From NCBI GenBank assembly GCA_964035575.1, contig OZ037927.1:186001-250000 (forward strand): a stretch of 64,000 nt of DNA. The letters are read 5' to 3'. Every line of letters begins with the position of its first letter. The stretch's first letter is position 1. Below the pieces are notes generated by a model. That model was not told the origin of the DNA and did no database searches. It was given only the letters and a program-made list of their open reading frames with translations. The translations under genes were made by a program, and so were the position numbers. Source of the stretch: Rhynchopus sp. YZ270_cl-10. Lineage: Eukaryota; Euglenozoa; Diplonemea; Diplonemida; Diplonemidae. Below are positions 42,404 to 52,436 of the stretch, piece after piece.

Positions 42404-42925
42404 TGTTGCTTGGCCAAGCAAGTTCTGTGTAGCTTGTAGAGAGGAGGGAGGAGGGAGGAAGGGGAGAAGGAGGAGCGAAAGGAAACTTTTCATTTTTTTT
42501 CTTTTTGTGGAAATCCAAAAAAACGTGGGTGGAAAAAAAAAGAAAAGACAGACCCCCCCCACCCACCTTTCGCTTCACAACAACCGGTCACACCCACTCA
42601 CAACCACAGAAGTTCACCCTACTGACGTCAGGACATGACACGTGAACAAAAGTGAAGTTATTAATGCGAACAAAAGAAAACGAAGAAAAAAAACCACAAC
42701 TTTTTTTGTTCAGTACTCGTTGTATTTTGGGTTCCGTTCGAATGCTCAGTAGTCAGCGTTATGTGGAACAAGGCAAGGGTGTGGAGGGGGGAGCGTTCCT
42801 TTTGGGCATCTCGTACATAGAATATCCTTCTCAGGCTCAGAATTGCTGTGGTAGTACCGTACACTATCCTTGAGTTCGTATTTGTAAACTGTACAATGCT
42901 CAACAGAGTGCAGAATGCAGGTGGA
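42404..42925. other. Intergenic region
   Basis: Contains the pyrimidine-rich upstream region of the ASCC1-like gene (to about 42600) and the 3' flank of the next LRR gene. No gene or clear repeat was recognised between about 42600 and 42900. Confidence 0.45.
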
Positions 42926-43711
42926 TCAGGCTCGCTCGGGGAAGCTGCGTTTCGGACGTTCTTCAACCACAAGATGCTTCAGATTGCCATTCCTGACTTT
43001 GTTGGACACAGCACTGCTGCAGCCGGTAAGGTAAATACTCGTTAAAGCTTCGCAGCAGTTGACAAAGTTATTGCGAATATCCGTCACGTTGTTGAGAGGC
43101 GAGAGATCCAGGGTCTTTAAAGCTGTGCAGCAGAAAAGAAAAAACTCATCAATCTGCGTCACGTTCCTGAATGGTGAGAGATCAAGCGTGGTTAAAGATT
43201 CGCATTCCCAAAGAAAGCTGCAGCCAATGTCCGTCACGTTGTTGAATGGTGTCAGGTCCAGGGTGGTTAAAGAATTGCAGCCGCGGAGAAAGCGACCGCC
43301 AATCACCGTTACATTACTCAACCCAGAGAGGTCAACACTTGTTAACGAGGTGCACTTCGAAAGGAACGCATATCCGATCCGTGTCACAAAGGACACAGCA
43401 CTGAGATCAAGTCGCGTTAACGATGAACCCACCAAGAAGCCATCGGGAACGACACTCGCACCCTCCGCCTGCAGAAGCAAACACGCCTCAATAATGGCTT
43501 CGTACTTAGGCGTCTTCGTCAGTGTGATTGTCGCACCAGGTTCCAGTTGCGTGATGTCCTCTCCTTCGTCCTTCCCTCCAAAACCCATATGAAAGCTGTC
43601 TTCGCACAACCCTTCTGCAGACGCCACCTTCTGCCGCATCGTCGCCGTTGTGTCATCCTCACCCACCTCGACCACGTAGTCCTTGCTGAAGCCCTGCACA
43701 ACCAGCTCCAT
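42926..43711 (-). CDS. Ubiquitin-like/LRR protein, chimera of families A and B
   Basis: A 261-residue protein. The first 70 residues (MELVVQGFSKDYVVEVGEDD) are the family B ubiquitin-like domain, also seen at 45164 and 53537. From EACLLLQAEGASVVPDGFLV on, the LRRs and tail (SVDLSGLSNVTVIGGRFL, LTSIYLTGCSSAVSN) are those of family A. About 20 linker residues between the halves are missing, so this gene looks like a recombination product that stayed in frame. It has about six 25-residue repeats. The tail ends KRSFPERA, shorter than the basic tail of family A. Confidence 0.82.
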   Translation of the reverse strand: MELVVQGFSKDYVVEVGEDDTTATMRQKVASAEGLCEDSFHMGFGGKDEGEDITQLEPGATITLTKTPKYEAIIEACLLLQAEGASVVPDGFLVGSSLTRLDLSAVSFVTRIGYAFLSKCTSLTSVDLSGLSNVTVIGGRFLRGCNSLTTLDLTPFNNVTDIGCSFLWECESLTTLDLSPFRNVTQIDEFFLFCCTALKTLDLSPLNNVTDIRNNFVNCCEALTSIYLTGCSSAVSNKVRNGNLKHLVVEERPKRSFPERA

Positions 43712-43787
43712 TGTTTTTATGTGTCTATCTCTTCATGGTGGGTTGTTGTGTTGTGTTGTGTTGTGGGGTGAGGAACAACAAGGCACC

Positions 43788-44395
43788 TCAAAGTGTTACT
43801 CCTGCCAGTCCATTTGGACTCGTATAGACAGTTGGTAGTCGCGTATCGTATTCGCTATCCAAGATCGGCGGGTCCAAAACGTACCCCCTTAGCAACCCCA
43901 TGGCGCCAGACACATCTGCGCATTCTTCTACAGAGAGCGACCTGCTGCGCAGCTTTATGTCCTCCCCTTCGTACACACATCCGGGAATGAGGAAACTTAC
44001 TGAGAAGGAGGAAACCACGCTCAGCAAGGGCTGCAAGGTGGTTGCGACAAGCAAGGGGAAACGAGTGTTGATGCTGGTGCTGGTGTGTGGAGTCATGTTC
44101 CTGGAGGCTCGCAACCTTGTTGCCCAGTCTGTGCTGAACTCTGACACTTTCGGGTTATTGATCACATCGTCGAGGAAGGTCTCCAGCAGAGTCGCCTTCC
44201 CTCCTTGCACGGTGACTTTCTGGTCAAGCACGAATATCCCCGCAAAACAAGTGCCAAAGCGTCTTCGTCACGAACGAGCAAAAAAGGATGCTGCTCAGTT
44301 TCAGCCTTCAGATCACCTTCCCATTGTAAAAAAGAATCAAAAAAAGCTGGGGATGTTTTGTATACACACTTTTTCGCTGCACGTTCTCGCACCCC
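43788..44395 (-). pseudogene. Fragment of an unrecognised gene next to the chimeric LRR gene
   Basis: The 3' part reads GCVYEGEDIKLRSRSLSVEE to DTRLPTVYTSPNGLAGVTL and stop. It is preceded by KVTVQGGKATLLETFLDDVI and, in another frame, EGDLKAETEQHPFLLVRDED. A short intron may lie around 43983-44013 (donor GTGGTT is weak), and the most 5' part is frame-shifted. The same tail recurs at 45238-45510 and a stub at 53600-53655, each directly upstream of a family B start, so it travels with that unit. Probably a broken gene; the family is unknown. Confidence 0.5.
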
Positions 44396-44447
44396 TCCAT
44401 TCTTTCAGCCACCACATTTATAAAACGTCAAAAATAGCGACAAATAT

Positions 44448-45164
44448 TTATGCTCCTGCCAAAAGGTTAATGCACTTTGTAGTATAGTGCCGCACTTCGT
44501 TGCTACACTTGTCCATGCCGTGTATGGTCTTTAGTGCAGGAACTTCCAAGAGGAAGCATGCACCCACCTTGGTGACTGCTTGCAGGCCTGAGAGATCCAC
44601 TGTCGACAACCCTGTGCACCCGTAGAGGAAGTGGCCACCAATCGTGGTGACTGCTTGCAGGCTGGAGAGGTCCACTGTCGCCAAAGTGGTGCACCTGTAG
44701 AGGAAGCAATGCCCCACTGCCGTGACACAGGGCAGTGCAGGCAGGTGCAGTGTGGTGCCACAGTTGTCATCCACATCGGACACGCAACCGAACACAATGC
44801 GCGTTACTTCACTCTCTGAGAAGAATTCATCTGGAATCGCAGTCGCAACTTCTACCTGAAGGAGCAAGCTGGCCACCTTTGGATCCCGCACCTGCTGCAA
44901 CCTTTCCGCTGTGATGTCTCTCTCACCCAATGCATGAAGAGCTGTCAGGGCTTCGAACTTCGGTGTCATCGTCAGTGTGATTGTCGCACCAGGTTCCAGT
45001 TGCGTGATGTCCTCTCCTTCGTCCTTCCCTCCAAAACCCATATGAAAGCTGTCTTCGCACAACCCTTCTGCAGACGCCACCTTCTGCCGCATCGTCGCCG
45101 TTGTGTCATCCTCACCCACCTCGACCACGTAGTCTTTGCTGAAGCCCTGCACAACCAGCTCCAT
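44448..45164 (-). CDS. Ubiquitin-like/LRR protein, family B, short copy
   Basis: A 238-residue protein with a ubiquitin-like domain (residues 1-70, including DDTTATMRQKVASAEGLCED), a helical linker with RDITAERLQQVRDPKVASLL, and only about three 25-residue LRRs (TLATVDLSSLQAVTTIGGHF). It ends with a shared cap (VPALKTIHGMDKCSNEV). Compared with 52437-53537 it lacks about five repeats, as expected from unequal recombination between repeats. The frame is intact. No signal peptide or basic tail. Confidence 0.82.
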   Translation of the reverse strand: MELVVQGFSKDYVVEVGEDDTTATMRQKVASAEGLCEDSFHMGFGGKDEGEDITQLEPGATITLTMTPKFEALTALHALGERDITAERLQQVRDPKVASLLLQVEVATAIPDEFFSESEVTRIVFGCVSDVDDNCGTTLHLPALPCVTAVGHCFLYRCTTLATVDLSSLQAVTTIGGHFLYGCTGLSTVDLSGLQAVTKVGACFLLEVPALKTIHGMDKCSNEVRHYTTKCINLLAGA

Positions 45165-45237
45165 TGTTTTTATGTGTCTATCTCTTCATGGTGGGTTGTT
45201 GTGTTGTGTTGTGTTGTGGGGTGAGGAACAAGGCACC

Positions 45238-45510
45238 TCAAAGTGTTACTCCTGCCAGTCCATTTGGACTCGTATAGACAGTTGGTAGTCGCGTATCGTA
45301 TTCGCTATCCAAGATCGGCGGGTCCAAAACGTACCCCCTTAGCAACCCCATGGCGTCAGACACACCGGCGCATTCTTCTACAGAGAGCGACCTGCTGCGC
45401 AGCTTTATGTCCTCCCCTTCGTACACACATCCGGGAAATGAGTCTGCAGCACCGCGCAGAATCTTGGACACAGCAGAAGCCACAATCCGCCTGTCTCCCC
45501 TATTAATGGT
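45238..45510 (-). pseudogene. Second copy of the unrecognised gene tail
   Basis: Repeats the 3' end of 43788-44395 about 1450 bases away. Upstream of the shared GCVYEGEDIKLRSRSLSVEE it reads IVASAVSKILRGAADSFP in frame, so the putative intron of the first copy is absent and the preceding exon differs. The LRR gene plus this tail form a duplicated unit of about 1.45 kb. Confidence 0.5.
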
Positions 45511-45529
45511 AAAGGGAAAGGCAGGCAAT

Positions 45530-46581
45530 TGTATAATACCACTAGTATCTCCTGATGTGTGATGTGGTAATGCCTGGTGAGGGTAATTCTTGCGCAGAAT
45601 ATGGCCCTTATGTGTGGGGGGGGAGCTACGTCACCTGCGAAGACCCCGCGGGGTCTTGCCTGTGATGTGTGATGTGGTGTTGTTGAAGTGTAAACATAGG
45701 TAAAAGCAGTAGAGGGTGTAGGGGATCTTTATTGATTTATGCAGTTTACCAAGAGTAGTAGCTTGAAATGTGCACTTTTAAACCCGCAAACCCGCAAACA
45801 TATAGACACAGAAAGCAAAGAAATGAAAATTGAAACCGCACCCTACTTTCCTTTTTATGTTTTTCCCCCACCCCGTAAACAATAAGGCAATAAAAACAAT
45901 AAAGACAAAAGGGAGAAGGTTGTGGTGAAACGCACACACCCAAAAACAAGGTAACTATCTTGGCCACCTCAGCTTTGCTGATGATGTCATACCCCCCTCC
46001 CCCTTTCTTTTCAACCGGTCGACTATCCCACCAGCGCGGCCTTTCCCCTTAGGCGTGCACGACCGAGCGTTCGGCCCCTGCCGATATTTCGGCACTGTCA
46101 GTGACACTCTGTCAATAACACACACGAACACATGCAACTCACACCAATGTACATGTCCACCGATGTTTCGGCAATCGTCAGTACCACTCACCCACGAGCA
46201 GACTCCACCGATTTTTTGGTTCACCCGTTCTTGTCCCTGTTTCAATCACTCGCGGATCGACTTACACAAACCCGAGGCACTCCCGGCCTACGTACGCATA
46301 TCCAAAGAGCTTAAACACAAGCAAGAAAAAACACAAGAAGACTTTCTACCTCACTGTCTCTCAGACAATGTACAGGGTGCGCCCGACCCCAGGTAGACCA
46401 ACCCCAAAAAACAGAAGAAGCACAAGAAAACTTTCTATCTCACTGTCTCTCACCCCCCATTTTGCGTACTTGTTGCGTAGTTGTTGCGTACTTGGTATTT
46501 TTTATTTCAGGAGTACCAACCCCCCCTAAAAACTCAAAAATAATCGTGAGAGGGGGTGAAACCCCCCCTCACCCCCCCCCC
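45530..46581. other. Intergenic region with a short perfect palindrome
   Basis: Contains AAGACCCCGCGGGGTCTT at 45640-45657 (an 18-base palindrome) between two copies of GATGTGTGATGTGGT. A frame at 45955-46245 (minus) has no family match, and I do not call it. Two 25-30 base segments around CCGATATTTCGG and CCGATGTTTCGG lie near 46081 and 46159. Confidence 0.45.
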
Positions 46582-46597
46582 TAGGGGCAGCGACTCC

Positions 46598-47761
46598 TAA
46601 GGAATTTTTGTCACTTTTTCGATTTTTGGTATATTGGGCCATTTCCAGGCCACCTCTGGTCGGAAAACCCCCCAGAAGTGGGTCAGAAACACCCTGTGCC
46701 CCGAAAATTCATGATAAGGGCGACTCAGAATATGCTAAAATGCAAAAAAATAGTGAAAAAGTGGCTTTTTGACGGTTTTGGCCATGTTGGGTAAAATGGC
46801 CATTTTTGGTGAAAAAAGTCAAAAAAACAGCAAAATTTCGACATCATGACAGCTGCTTGGGCACAAAACTACCCCAGGGAGGTCCTGTGAGTCCATTCCG
46901 ACCTGTTTTGGACACTTTGGGTACTTTTTTTGGCCGTTTTTTGGTGTTTTTCTGGTAAAAAACGTCCTAGGATAGTCCTAGACTAATCGCAAGACGCCGT
47001 TTGTCCCGCAGTCTGGACCAATATGGGGGCCCACAAATGGGTGAAAACCCCCGAAAAAGCACTCCGGGAACCCAGATAGTTCCAAATATCCACCAGACAC
47101 CCACCCAAACACCGCAAAAACACCACAGAAAGTCGTCTTAAAAAACACACTTTTTTCAAAAAGGTCGTCAGACAGGCTCCATAATGACCTTTTTGAAAAA
47201 AGTGTGTTTTTCAAGACGATTTTCTGTGGTGTTTTTGCGGTGTTTGGGTGGGTGTCTGGTGGATATTTGGAACTATCTGGGTTCCCGGAGTGCTTTTTCG
47301 GGGGTTTTCACCCATTTGTGGGCCCCCATATTGGTCCAGACTGCGGGACAAACGGCGTCTTGCGATTAGTCTAGGACTATCCTAGGACGTTTTTTACCAG
47401 AAAAACACCAAAAAACGGCCAAAAAAAGTACCCAAAGTGTCCAAAACAGGTCGGAATGGACTCACAGGACCTCCCTGGGGTAGTTTTGTGCCCAAGCAGC
47501 TGTCATGATGTCGAAATTTTGCTGTTTTTTTGACTTTTTTCACCAAAAATGGCCATTTTACCCAACATGGCCAAAACCGTCAAAAAGCCACTTTTTCACT
47601 ATTTTTTTGCATTTTTCGCATATTCTGAGTCGCCCTTATCATGAATTTTCGGGGCACAGGGTGTTTCTGACCCACTTCTGGGGGGTTTTCCGACCAGAGG
47701 TGGCCTGGAAATGGCCCAATATACCAAAAATCGAAAAAGTGACAAAAAATCCTTAAGGGTT
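46598..47761. mobile_element. 1.16-kb foldback element inside the left end of the 4.9-kb element
   Basis: Two arms of about 569 bases (46598-47166 and 47186-47755) are near-perfect reverse complements around a loop of about 19 bases. As single strands they would form one giant hairpin. No reading frame is credible. The segment CACAGGGTGTTTCTGACCCA and its neighbours resemble the interior of the 895-bp element at 16907-17801. Confidence 0.9.
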
Positions 47762-48038
47762 CTTACACGGCGGGGTCCACACACCCGAGGGTCCGTAAAT
47801 TTTACGGACCCTCTTTACGGACCCTCAAGTGCGGACCCGGGTCCGTAATTACGGACCCTAGGGTCCGTAATTACGGACCCTAGGGTACGTAATTACGTGG
47901 TCTAAGGTGGGAAATCACTGTTTGGATGTGTGACTGCTGGTCGAAAAGCCCTGGGAGCAAACCGAGTGGTACACAGGTATCACATGATAGACCATGATCA
48001 TGTGGGCCTATCCCAAGTTACATACCGAAAAAAGTCGT

Positions 48039-48365
48039 GAGCTCGGTTAGTTGTCAAAGACGTCTTCCACCATGCACTGAGGAGATAATGATCCAACAAT
48101 TTACAAGAAAGATTACTTAACCTACTGCTGGAAATTGCCAGGTCGTAGTAACACACAAAGTGTGCCTCCGTTCGGGAAGACCGGATATTCTAGAGACCAA
48201 AAAGGCCTCAAGAATATCTTCCGGTAGTCAAGGTATAATCGAGTGAACGGCCCAAGACCCCCGTGGAGAAGTTAAATGTTGTAATGCTATCAAGTAGAAA
48301 CTGCGAACACTGTCTTACCCTCCTCAATACATGGTGGAATATTTCTTTGACAACAAACCGAGCTC
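48039..48365. mobile_element. 327-bp inverted-repeat element, copy 1
   Basis: The ends are imperfect inverted repeats: GAGCTCGGTTAGTTGTCAAA on the left and TTTGACAACAAACCGAGCTC on the right, followed inwards by CTTCCACCATG and CATGGTGGAA. There is no coding capacity. A second copy without the left end lies at 50734-51020 in the same orientation, about 95 percent identical by eye. Confidence 0.75.
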
Positions 48366-49494
48366 AAGAGTTTTTAAACTTCCCTGAGGGAATGCGAGAC
48401 GCAAAATTTACCACCAGACCCTGTCTTCGTGCACCTTCGGTGCAACGCTGCAGACAGGCCAAACTGCGTTGGACTCAGAGGAATGCCTGCTGTGCAGTGT
48501 ATCAATGAGAACCAAGTCCCAGCAACAAGGGGCGCCTTTTGGCGGGCGTTGTTGAGGGTGTTTGGGGTGCAAAGTTTTCCACAATTTTGATGCGCGGGTA
48601 CAGAAGTGTTGTCTTGTTCTTTCATCTTTAGGAATGTAAATGTCAATCGCGTTTAACTACCACGAGGGCTTGTTCAGTGAACCCACAAGGGGTCGAAGGG
48701 GGTTGGTTATCCCATAGCTATCAAAGGTTGTGTCGACCAGGCTAATCCACTATGTTACGCTGTACGTTGTTAAATCCGAAGAAATAACACTTTAGCAGCC
48801 GCAGGAAGTTTGTTAAAAAGAGTGCCTCACGCTACACAAACCACCACCCGCGATTGACTTAGATGTTATAACAAAGAGAATTCAGAACAAAACAACACCC
48901 TGCCCCATACACACTAAATTGTCATGCTTCAAGAGCATGCCTGGGCCAAAATTACTGTTGACCAAAAAGGCAACAAGACCACCCACAAGGAGTGTGAATT
49001 GTGCACTGGTTTTCTGGGGGAACGCAATATTTTCTTGTGTCTAGTCCTCCGGAAGCAGAGGACAGACTTTCCGGAAGGTTTCCAAAGTCGAATTTCTTGC
49101 ACTAGCTATGCTCCCTTGGTTAATGGCTATAGCAGTGACTGACTAAGTGTACCCACCCCCCTCCACCCAGATCTTCGTCCGCAAACTCAGAATAGATTGA
49201 TGCGGGTAGATTTTGAGTTGTTGAATGTCGGACCGCGGTGAAGCTTCTCATCGCAATCGCGGGTGCAGTTCAGACTTCACGATCCTGTATAAGTGTAAAT
49301 GTGGGGTGTGATTAAGTTATGGTATACAAACGTAGTAGTCGGGAAAGGTGAGGTTAATAAAAAAGGCTATTTATTGCCGTGAAATAAGATAGATTTTTTC
49401 CACGCTACAGGTCGAGAGAGTGACCTGCTGCACAAATGGTTCGAGTGAAGCGAGGTGAATTATGTGAAGCAGGTAACGAGCGCCTGTGGAACCA

Positions 49495-49660
49495 AATAGA
49501 AACGTAACACTCATCACACGATAAAACCCATGGGAGAGGTTGTGGCGAAACGCACACACCTCGACCTGAGGAGTGGCTCTGCAGCGCGGTTCGTCCCCAG
49601 AACCGCATGTGTTCAAAATGCTTTTTTTCTATTTCCTCCTTCATGTCATGAGGTGACACA
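49495..49660. repeat. SINE-like dispersed repeat, family D
   Basis: About 165 bases around CATGGGAGAGGTTGTGGCGA and GAGTGGCTCTGCAGCGCGG, ending in a T-run and TTTCCTCCTTCAT. A second copy lies at 62030-62200 and a short piece at 45912-45945. It contains a seven-base stem, GCGGTTC and GAACCGC. GGTTCGTCCCC recalls a polymerase III B box, but no A box is convincing. Confidence 0.65.
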
Positions 49661-49864
49661 AAATGATTGGTGCGTAAAAAAATAGCTATTTAATAGTGTG
49701 AACATTACGCGTTTATTTCGAGTTGAAAACACGAACAAGTTGAAATATGCGGCATTTTTTTGTTCAATCTTCACTAGTAACTGAAAGTTAAACATAATTA
49801 CATACCTTGTCTTCCCCGTAACCTGCGCCTTCGCTGCTTTTAAGGTGCTTTCTCTGGGTGCCCC

Positions 49865-50412
49865 GTACCCAGTACCCAGTACCCAGTACCCAGTACCCCG
49901 TACCCCGTACCCAGTACCCCGTACCCAGTACCCAGTACCCAGTACCCAGTACCCAGTACCCAGTACCCAGTACCCAGTACCCAGTACCCAGTACCCAGTA
50001 CCCAGTACCCAGTACCCAGTACCCAGTACCCAGTACCCAGTACCCAGTACCCAGTACCCAGTACCCAGTACCCAGTACCCAGTACCCAGTACCCAGTACC
50101 CAGTACCCAGTACCCAGTACCCAGTACCCAGTACCCAGTACCCAGTACCCAGTACCCAGTACCCAGTACCCAGTACCCAGTACCCAGTACCCAGTACCCA
50201 GTACCCAGTACCCAGTACCCAGTACCCAGTACCCAGTACCCAGTACCCAGTACCCAGTACCCAGTACCCAGTACCCAGTACCCAGTACCCAGTACCCAGT
50301 ACCCAGTACCCAGTACCCAGTACCCAGTACCCAGTACCCAGTACCCAGTACCCAGTACCCAGTACCCAGTACCCAGTACCCAGTACCCAGTACCCAGTAC
50401 CCAGTACCCAGT
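49865..50412. repeat. 7-bp minisatellite (CCCAGTA)n
   Basis: Nearly 80 head-to-tail copies of CCCAGTA, with a few CCCCGTA variants confined to the left 60 bases. Since 7 is not a multiple of 3, all six frames cycle through the same seven codons and stay open; this explains the long artificial frames here. The repeat lies inside the 4.9-kb element. Confidence 0.98.
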
Positions 50413-50733
50413 GTCTTCGAGAACCTAAAAATGCGTTTTGTTGAAATTTTCTGGCTTTTTCTGAACTTTTCCCAGCTACTTTTCTGGTCGAGTAGCCGAC
50501 TTTTCTGATCGAGTAGCTATTTTCACTTTTCTGGTGTATGAGTAGGTTTTCTGGGTGGGAGACTGGATTCTGGGTACAGTGGTGTGTCTGGGCACCCAGG
50601 CACCTGGGTACTGGTGTATTTTCGGCCCAGGTACCCCGGTACACGGTACACTGGTGTACAAGGAAAAAAGTCGTGAAAAAGCAACCACAGCTCCACATGA
50701 CAAACACAAAAGTGTCCAGTCACGTGGGGCATT

Positions 50734-51020
50734 CATGCACTGAGGAGATAATGATCCAACAATTTACAAGAAAGATTACTTAACCTACTGCTGGAAATTG
50801 CCAGGTCGTAGTAACACACAAAGTGCGCCTCCGTTCGGGAATACCGGATATTCTAGAGACCAAAAAGGCCTCAAGAATATCTTCCGCTGGTCAAGGTATA
50901 ACCGAGTGAACGGCCCAAGACCCCCGTGGAGAAGTTAAATGTTGTAATGCTATCAAGTACAAACTGCGACCACTGTCTTACCCTCCTCAATACATGGTGG
51001 AAGATGTCTTTCACAACAAA
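50734..51020. mobile_element. 327-bp inverted-repeat element, copy 2, lacking its left end
   Basis: Starts at CATGCACTGAGGAGATAATG, 32 bases into the element, and runs to the right inverted repeat. It is followed by a small array of ACAGGTAC-type units (51026-51060) that also occurs at 51610-51660. Confidence 0.75.
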
Positions 51021-51492
51021 TATCCTGTACACAGGTACACAGATACACAGGTACACAGGTAAAACCCGTTAAAATTGTGTGTGAAAGTTAAAAATAGCTA
51101 TATTTGCATTTTTCGCCCAGCATTGAGGACACATAGGCCCACCAAGGGCAATTTTGTGATGTCAAAAAATTTTTTTTTCGGCCCAAAAATTGACTTGTTT
51201 TCGGTAAAACCCACTAAAAATTGTGGTACTCTAAACTGCGTTTTAGACCCCCACAGATGCTCAAAAGTGCCAAATTTTGCTTTTAATGGCCTCAAATCGT
51301 CGAAATTAGCCCTAAACGGGGGCAAAAAAAATTTTTCGAGAGTCCCTTTCCCTGGGAGGCTCCGTAATTACGTACCCTAGGGTACGTAATGACACTCCGT
51401 AAAGAGGGAGTGTCCTAACATGCCGTTTTACGGACCCTCGGGGTGTGCGGACCCCGCCGTGTAAGGGAGTCGCTGCCCCTAACCCCCCCCCC

Positions 51493-52302
51493 CCCTAGGC
51501 ATAGGTGCCCGGCGAGTTAAAAACAACTCGGCAACTCGCCCAAATTCGGCCAACAACTCGCCCATTTTTTTTGGGCGAGTTGTTTTTTTTTTGGGATTTT
51601 TTATGGCTACAAAAACACAGGTACACAGGTACACAGGTACCCAGGTACACAGGTACACCACATCACGTTTTATCTTGTGCATCCCAGCTTGAACGACTCT
51701 TTGCCGCTTCACAGCTGGTCTGTGAATGCTTTGTGTGGTTTTGTGTATCCCAAAGGAAGTCGTCGCCCAAAGCATTTTGACTAAACGTGTGAACGTTGTG
51801 AACCTGGAATCGATAGCCGACAGGAAAAGAGATGGGCAGTCAGCGCCTGCCTGACCTGTGTGAAGTGAATCAGTGATTGCCTGACAGATGTCTGGGGAAC
51901 CGTGTGTTCTGTGTGGGTATCCATGTACGGAGTATCCCATTCCCCCTAGCAATTACCAAAAACTGTGAGTGTACACGGTGGCCCATGGACCACCACGACC
52001 TAGTTACCACCTATGACTAGTCATATGACAAGGTGCATGTAATGAGTGGCGTTTGGCCTTAGCCCTGGTTGTTTTTCTTGAGATTATGTGTTGTACCAAC
52101 GTTACATGCGTGTAACCTTACAATGTCCCCTCCCATCCCTGTATGTTTTTGCCTGTAAAAATGGGCGAGTTGTGGCCGAGTTGTGCCGAGTATAGGGCGA
52201 GTTGTGGCCGAGTTGTCCGAGTTTTGGGCGAGTTGTTGGGTGAAATCGTAAAGTTCCGACAACTCGCCCAAAAACGACTCGGCGGGCACCTATGCCTAGG
52301 GG
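51493..52302. mobile_element. 0.8-kb inverted-repeat element with GGGCGAGTTG arrays
   Basis: The ends match as inverted repeats over CCCTAGGCATAGGTGCCCG and, after one mismatch, CGAGT. Inside them are clusters of GGGCGAGTTG and its complement (51510-51592 and 52163-52270), a layout like that of the 895-bp element but with a different motif. The middle holds ACAGGTAC-type units (51610-51660) and no gene. It directly abuts the right end of the 4.9-kb element. Confidence 0.82.
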
Positions 52303-52436
52303 ATATCAAAGGGGTGTCACATTTGACGTTTTTCAAATTAGTGAAAACCGCCTATCAGAAAGTGCCAAAACCGCCTCCAACCACCCCACACCCCCCAGAA
52401 AACTTGTTCTTGCCCCGAAACTACCCATAGGCCCCC

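Larger units (their letters stand above)
46582..51481. mobile_element. 4.9-kb composite inverted-repeat element
   Basis: The right end, read inwards, is TAGGGGCAGCGACTCC, then CTTACACGGCGGGGTCC, then CACACC, GAGGGTCCGTAAA. The left end has the same parts, but a foldback element (46598-47761) separates the first from the second. Inside each end lie palindromes of the GGGTCCGTAATTACGGACCC type, two of them exact at 47839-47858 and 47861-47880. Between the ends are two copies of a 330-base repeat, a minisatellite and a SINE-like copy, but no gene. It is non-autonomous as it stands. Both outer flanks are C-runs, so any target duplication is hidden. Confidence 0.8.

Noticed and set aside
45955-46245. 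Minus-strand frame of 96 codons with several Cys
   Set aside because: No motif, no duplicate, no splice context; compatible with chance.
49580-49610. tRNA gene around GGTTCGTCCCCAGAACC
   Set aside because: Only a B-box-like hairpin is present; no acceptor stem, anticodon arm or A box in the right spacing. The same sequence is a dispersed repeat (62120).
49646-50707. Frames of 200-350 codons made of YWVLGTG or YPVPSTQ repeats
   Set aside because: Produced by the 7-base minisatellite, which is open in all six frames; not a gene.
48039-51020. Direct repeats 48039-48365 and 50734-51020 as the two LTRs of one element
   Set aside because: The first copy has its own terminal inverted repeats and the second lacks the left end. 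No coding region of that class lies between them. Two copies of a small inverted-repeat element fit better.
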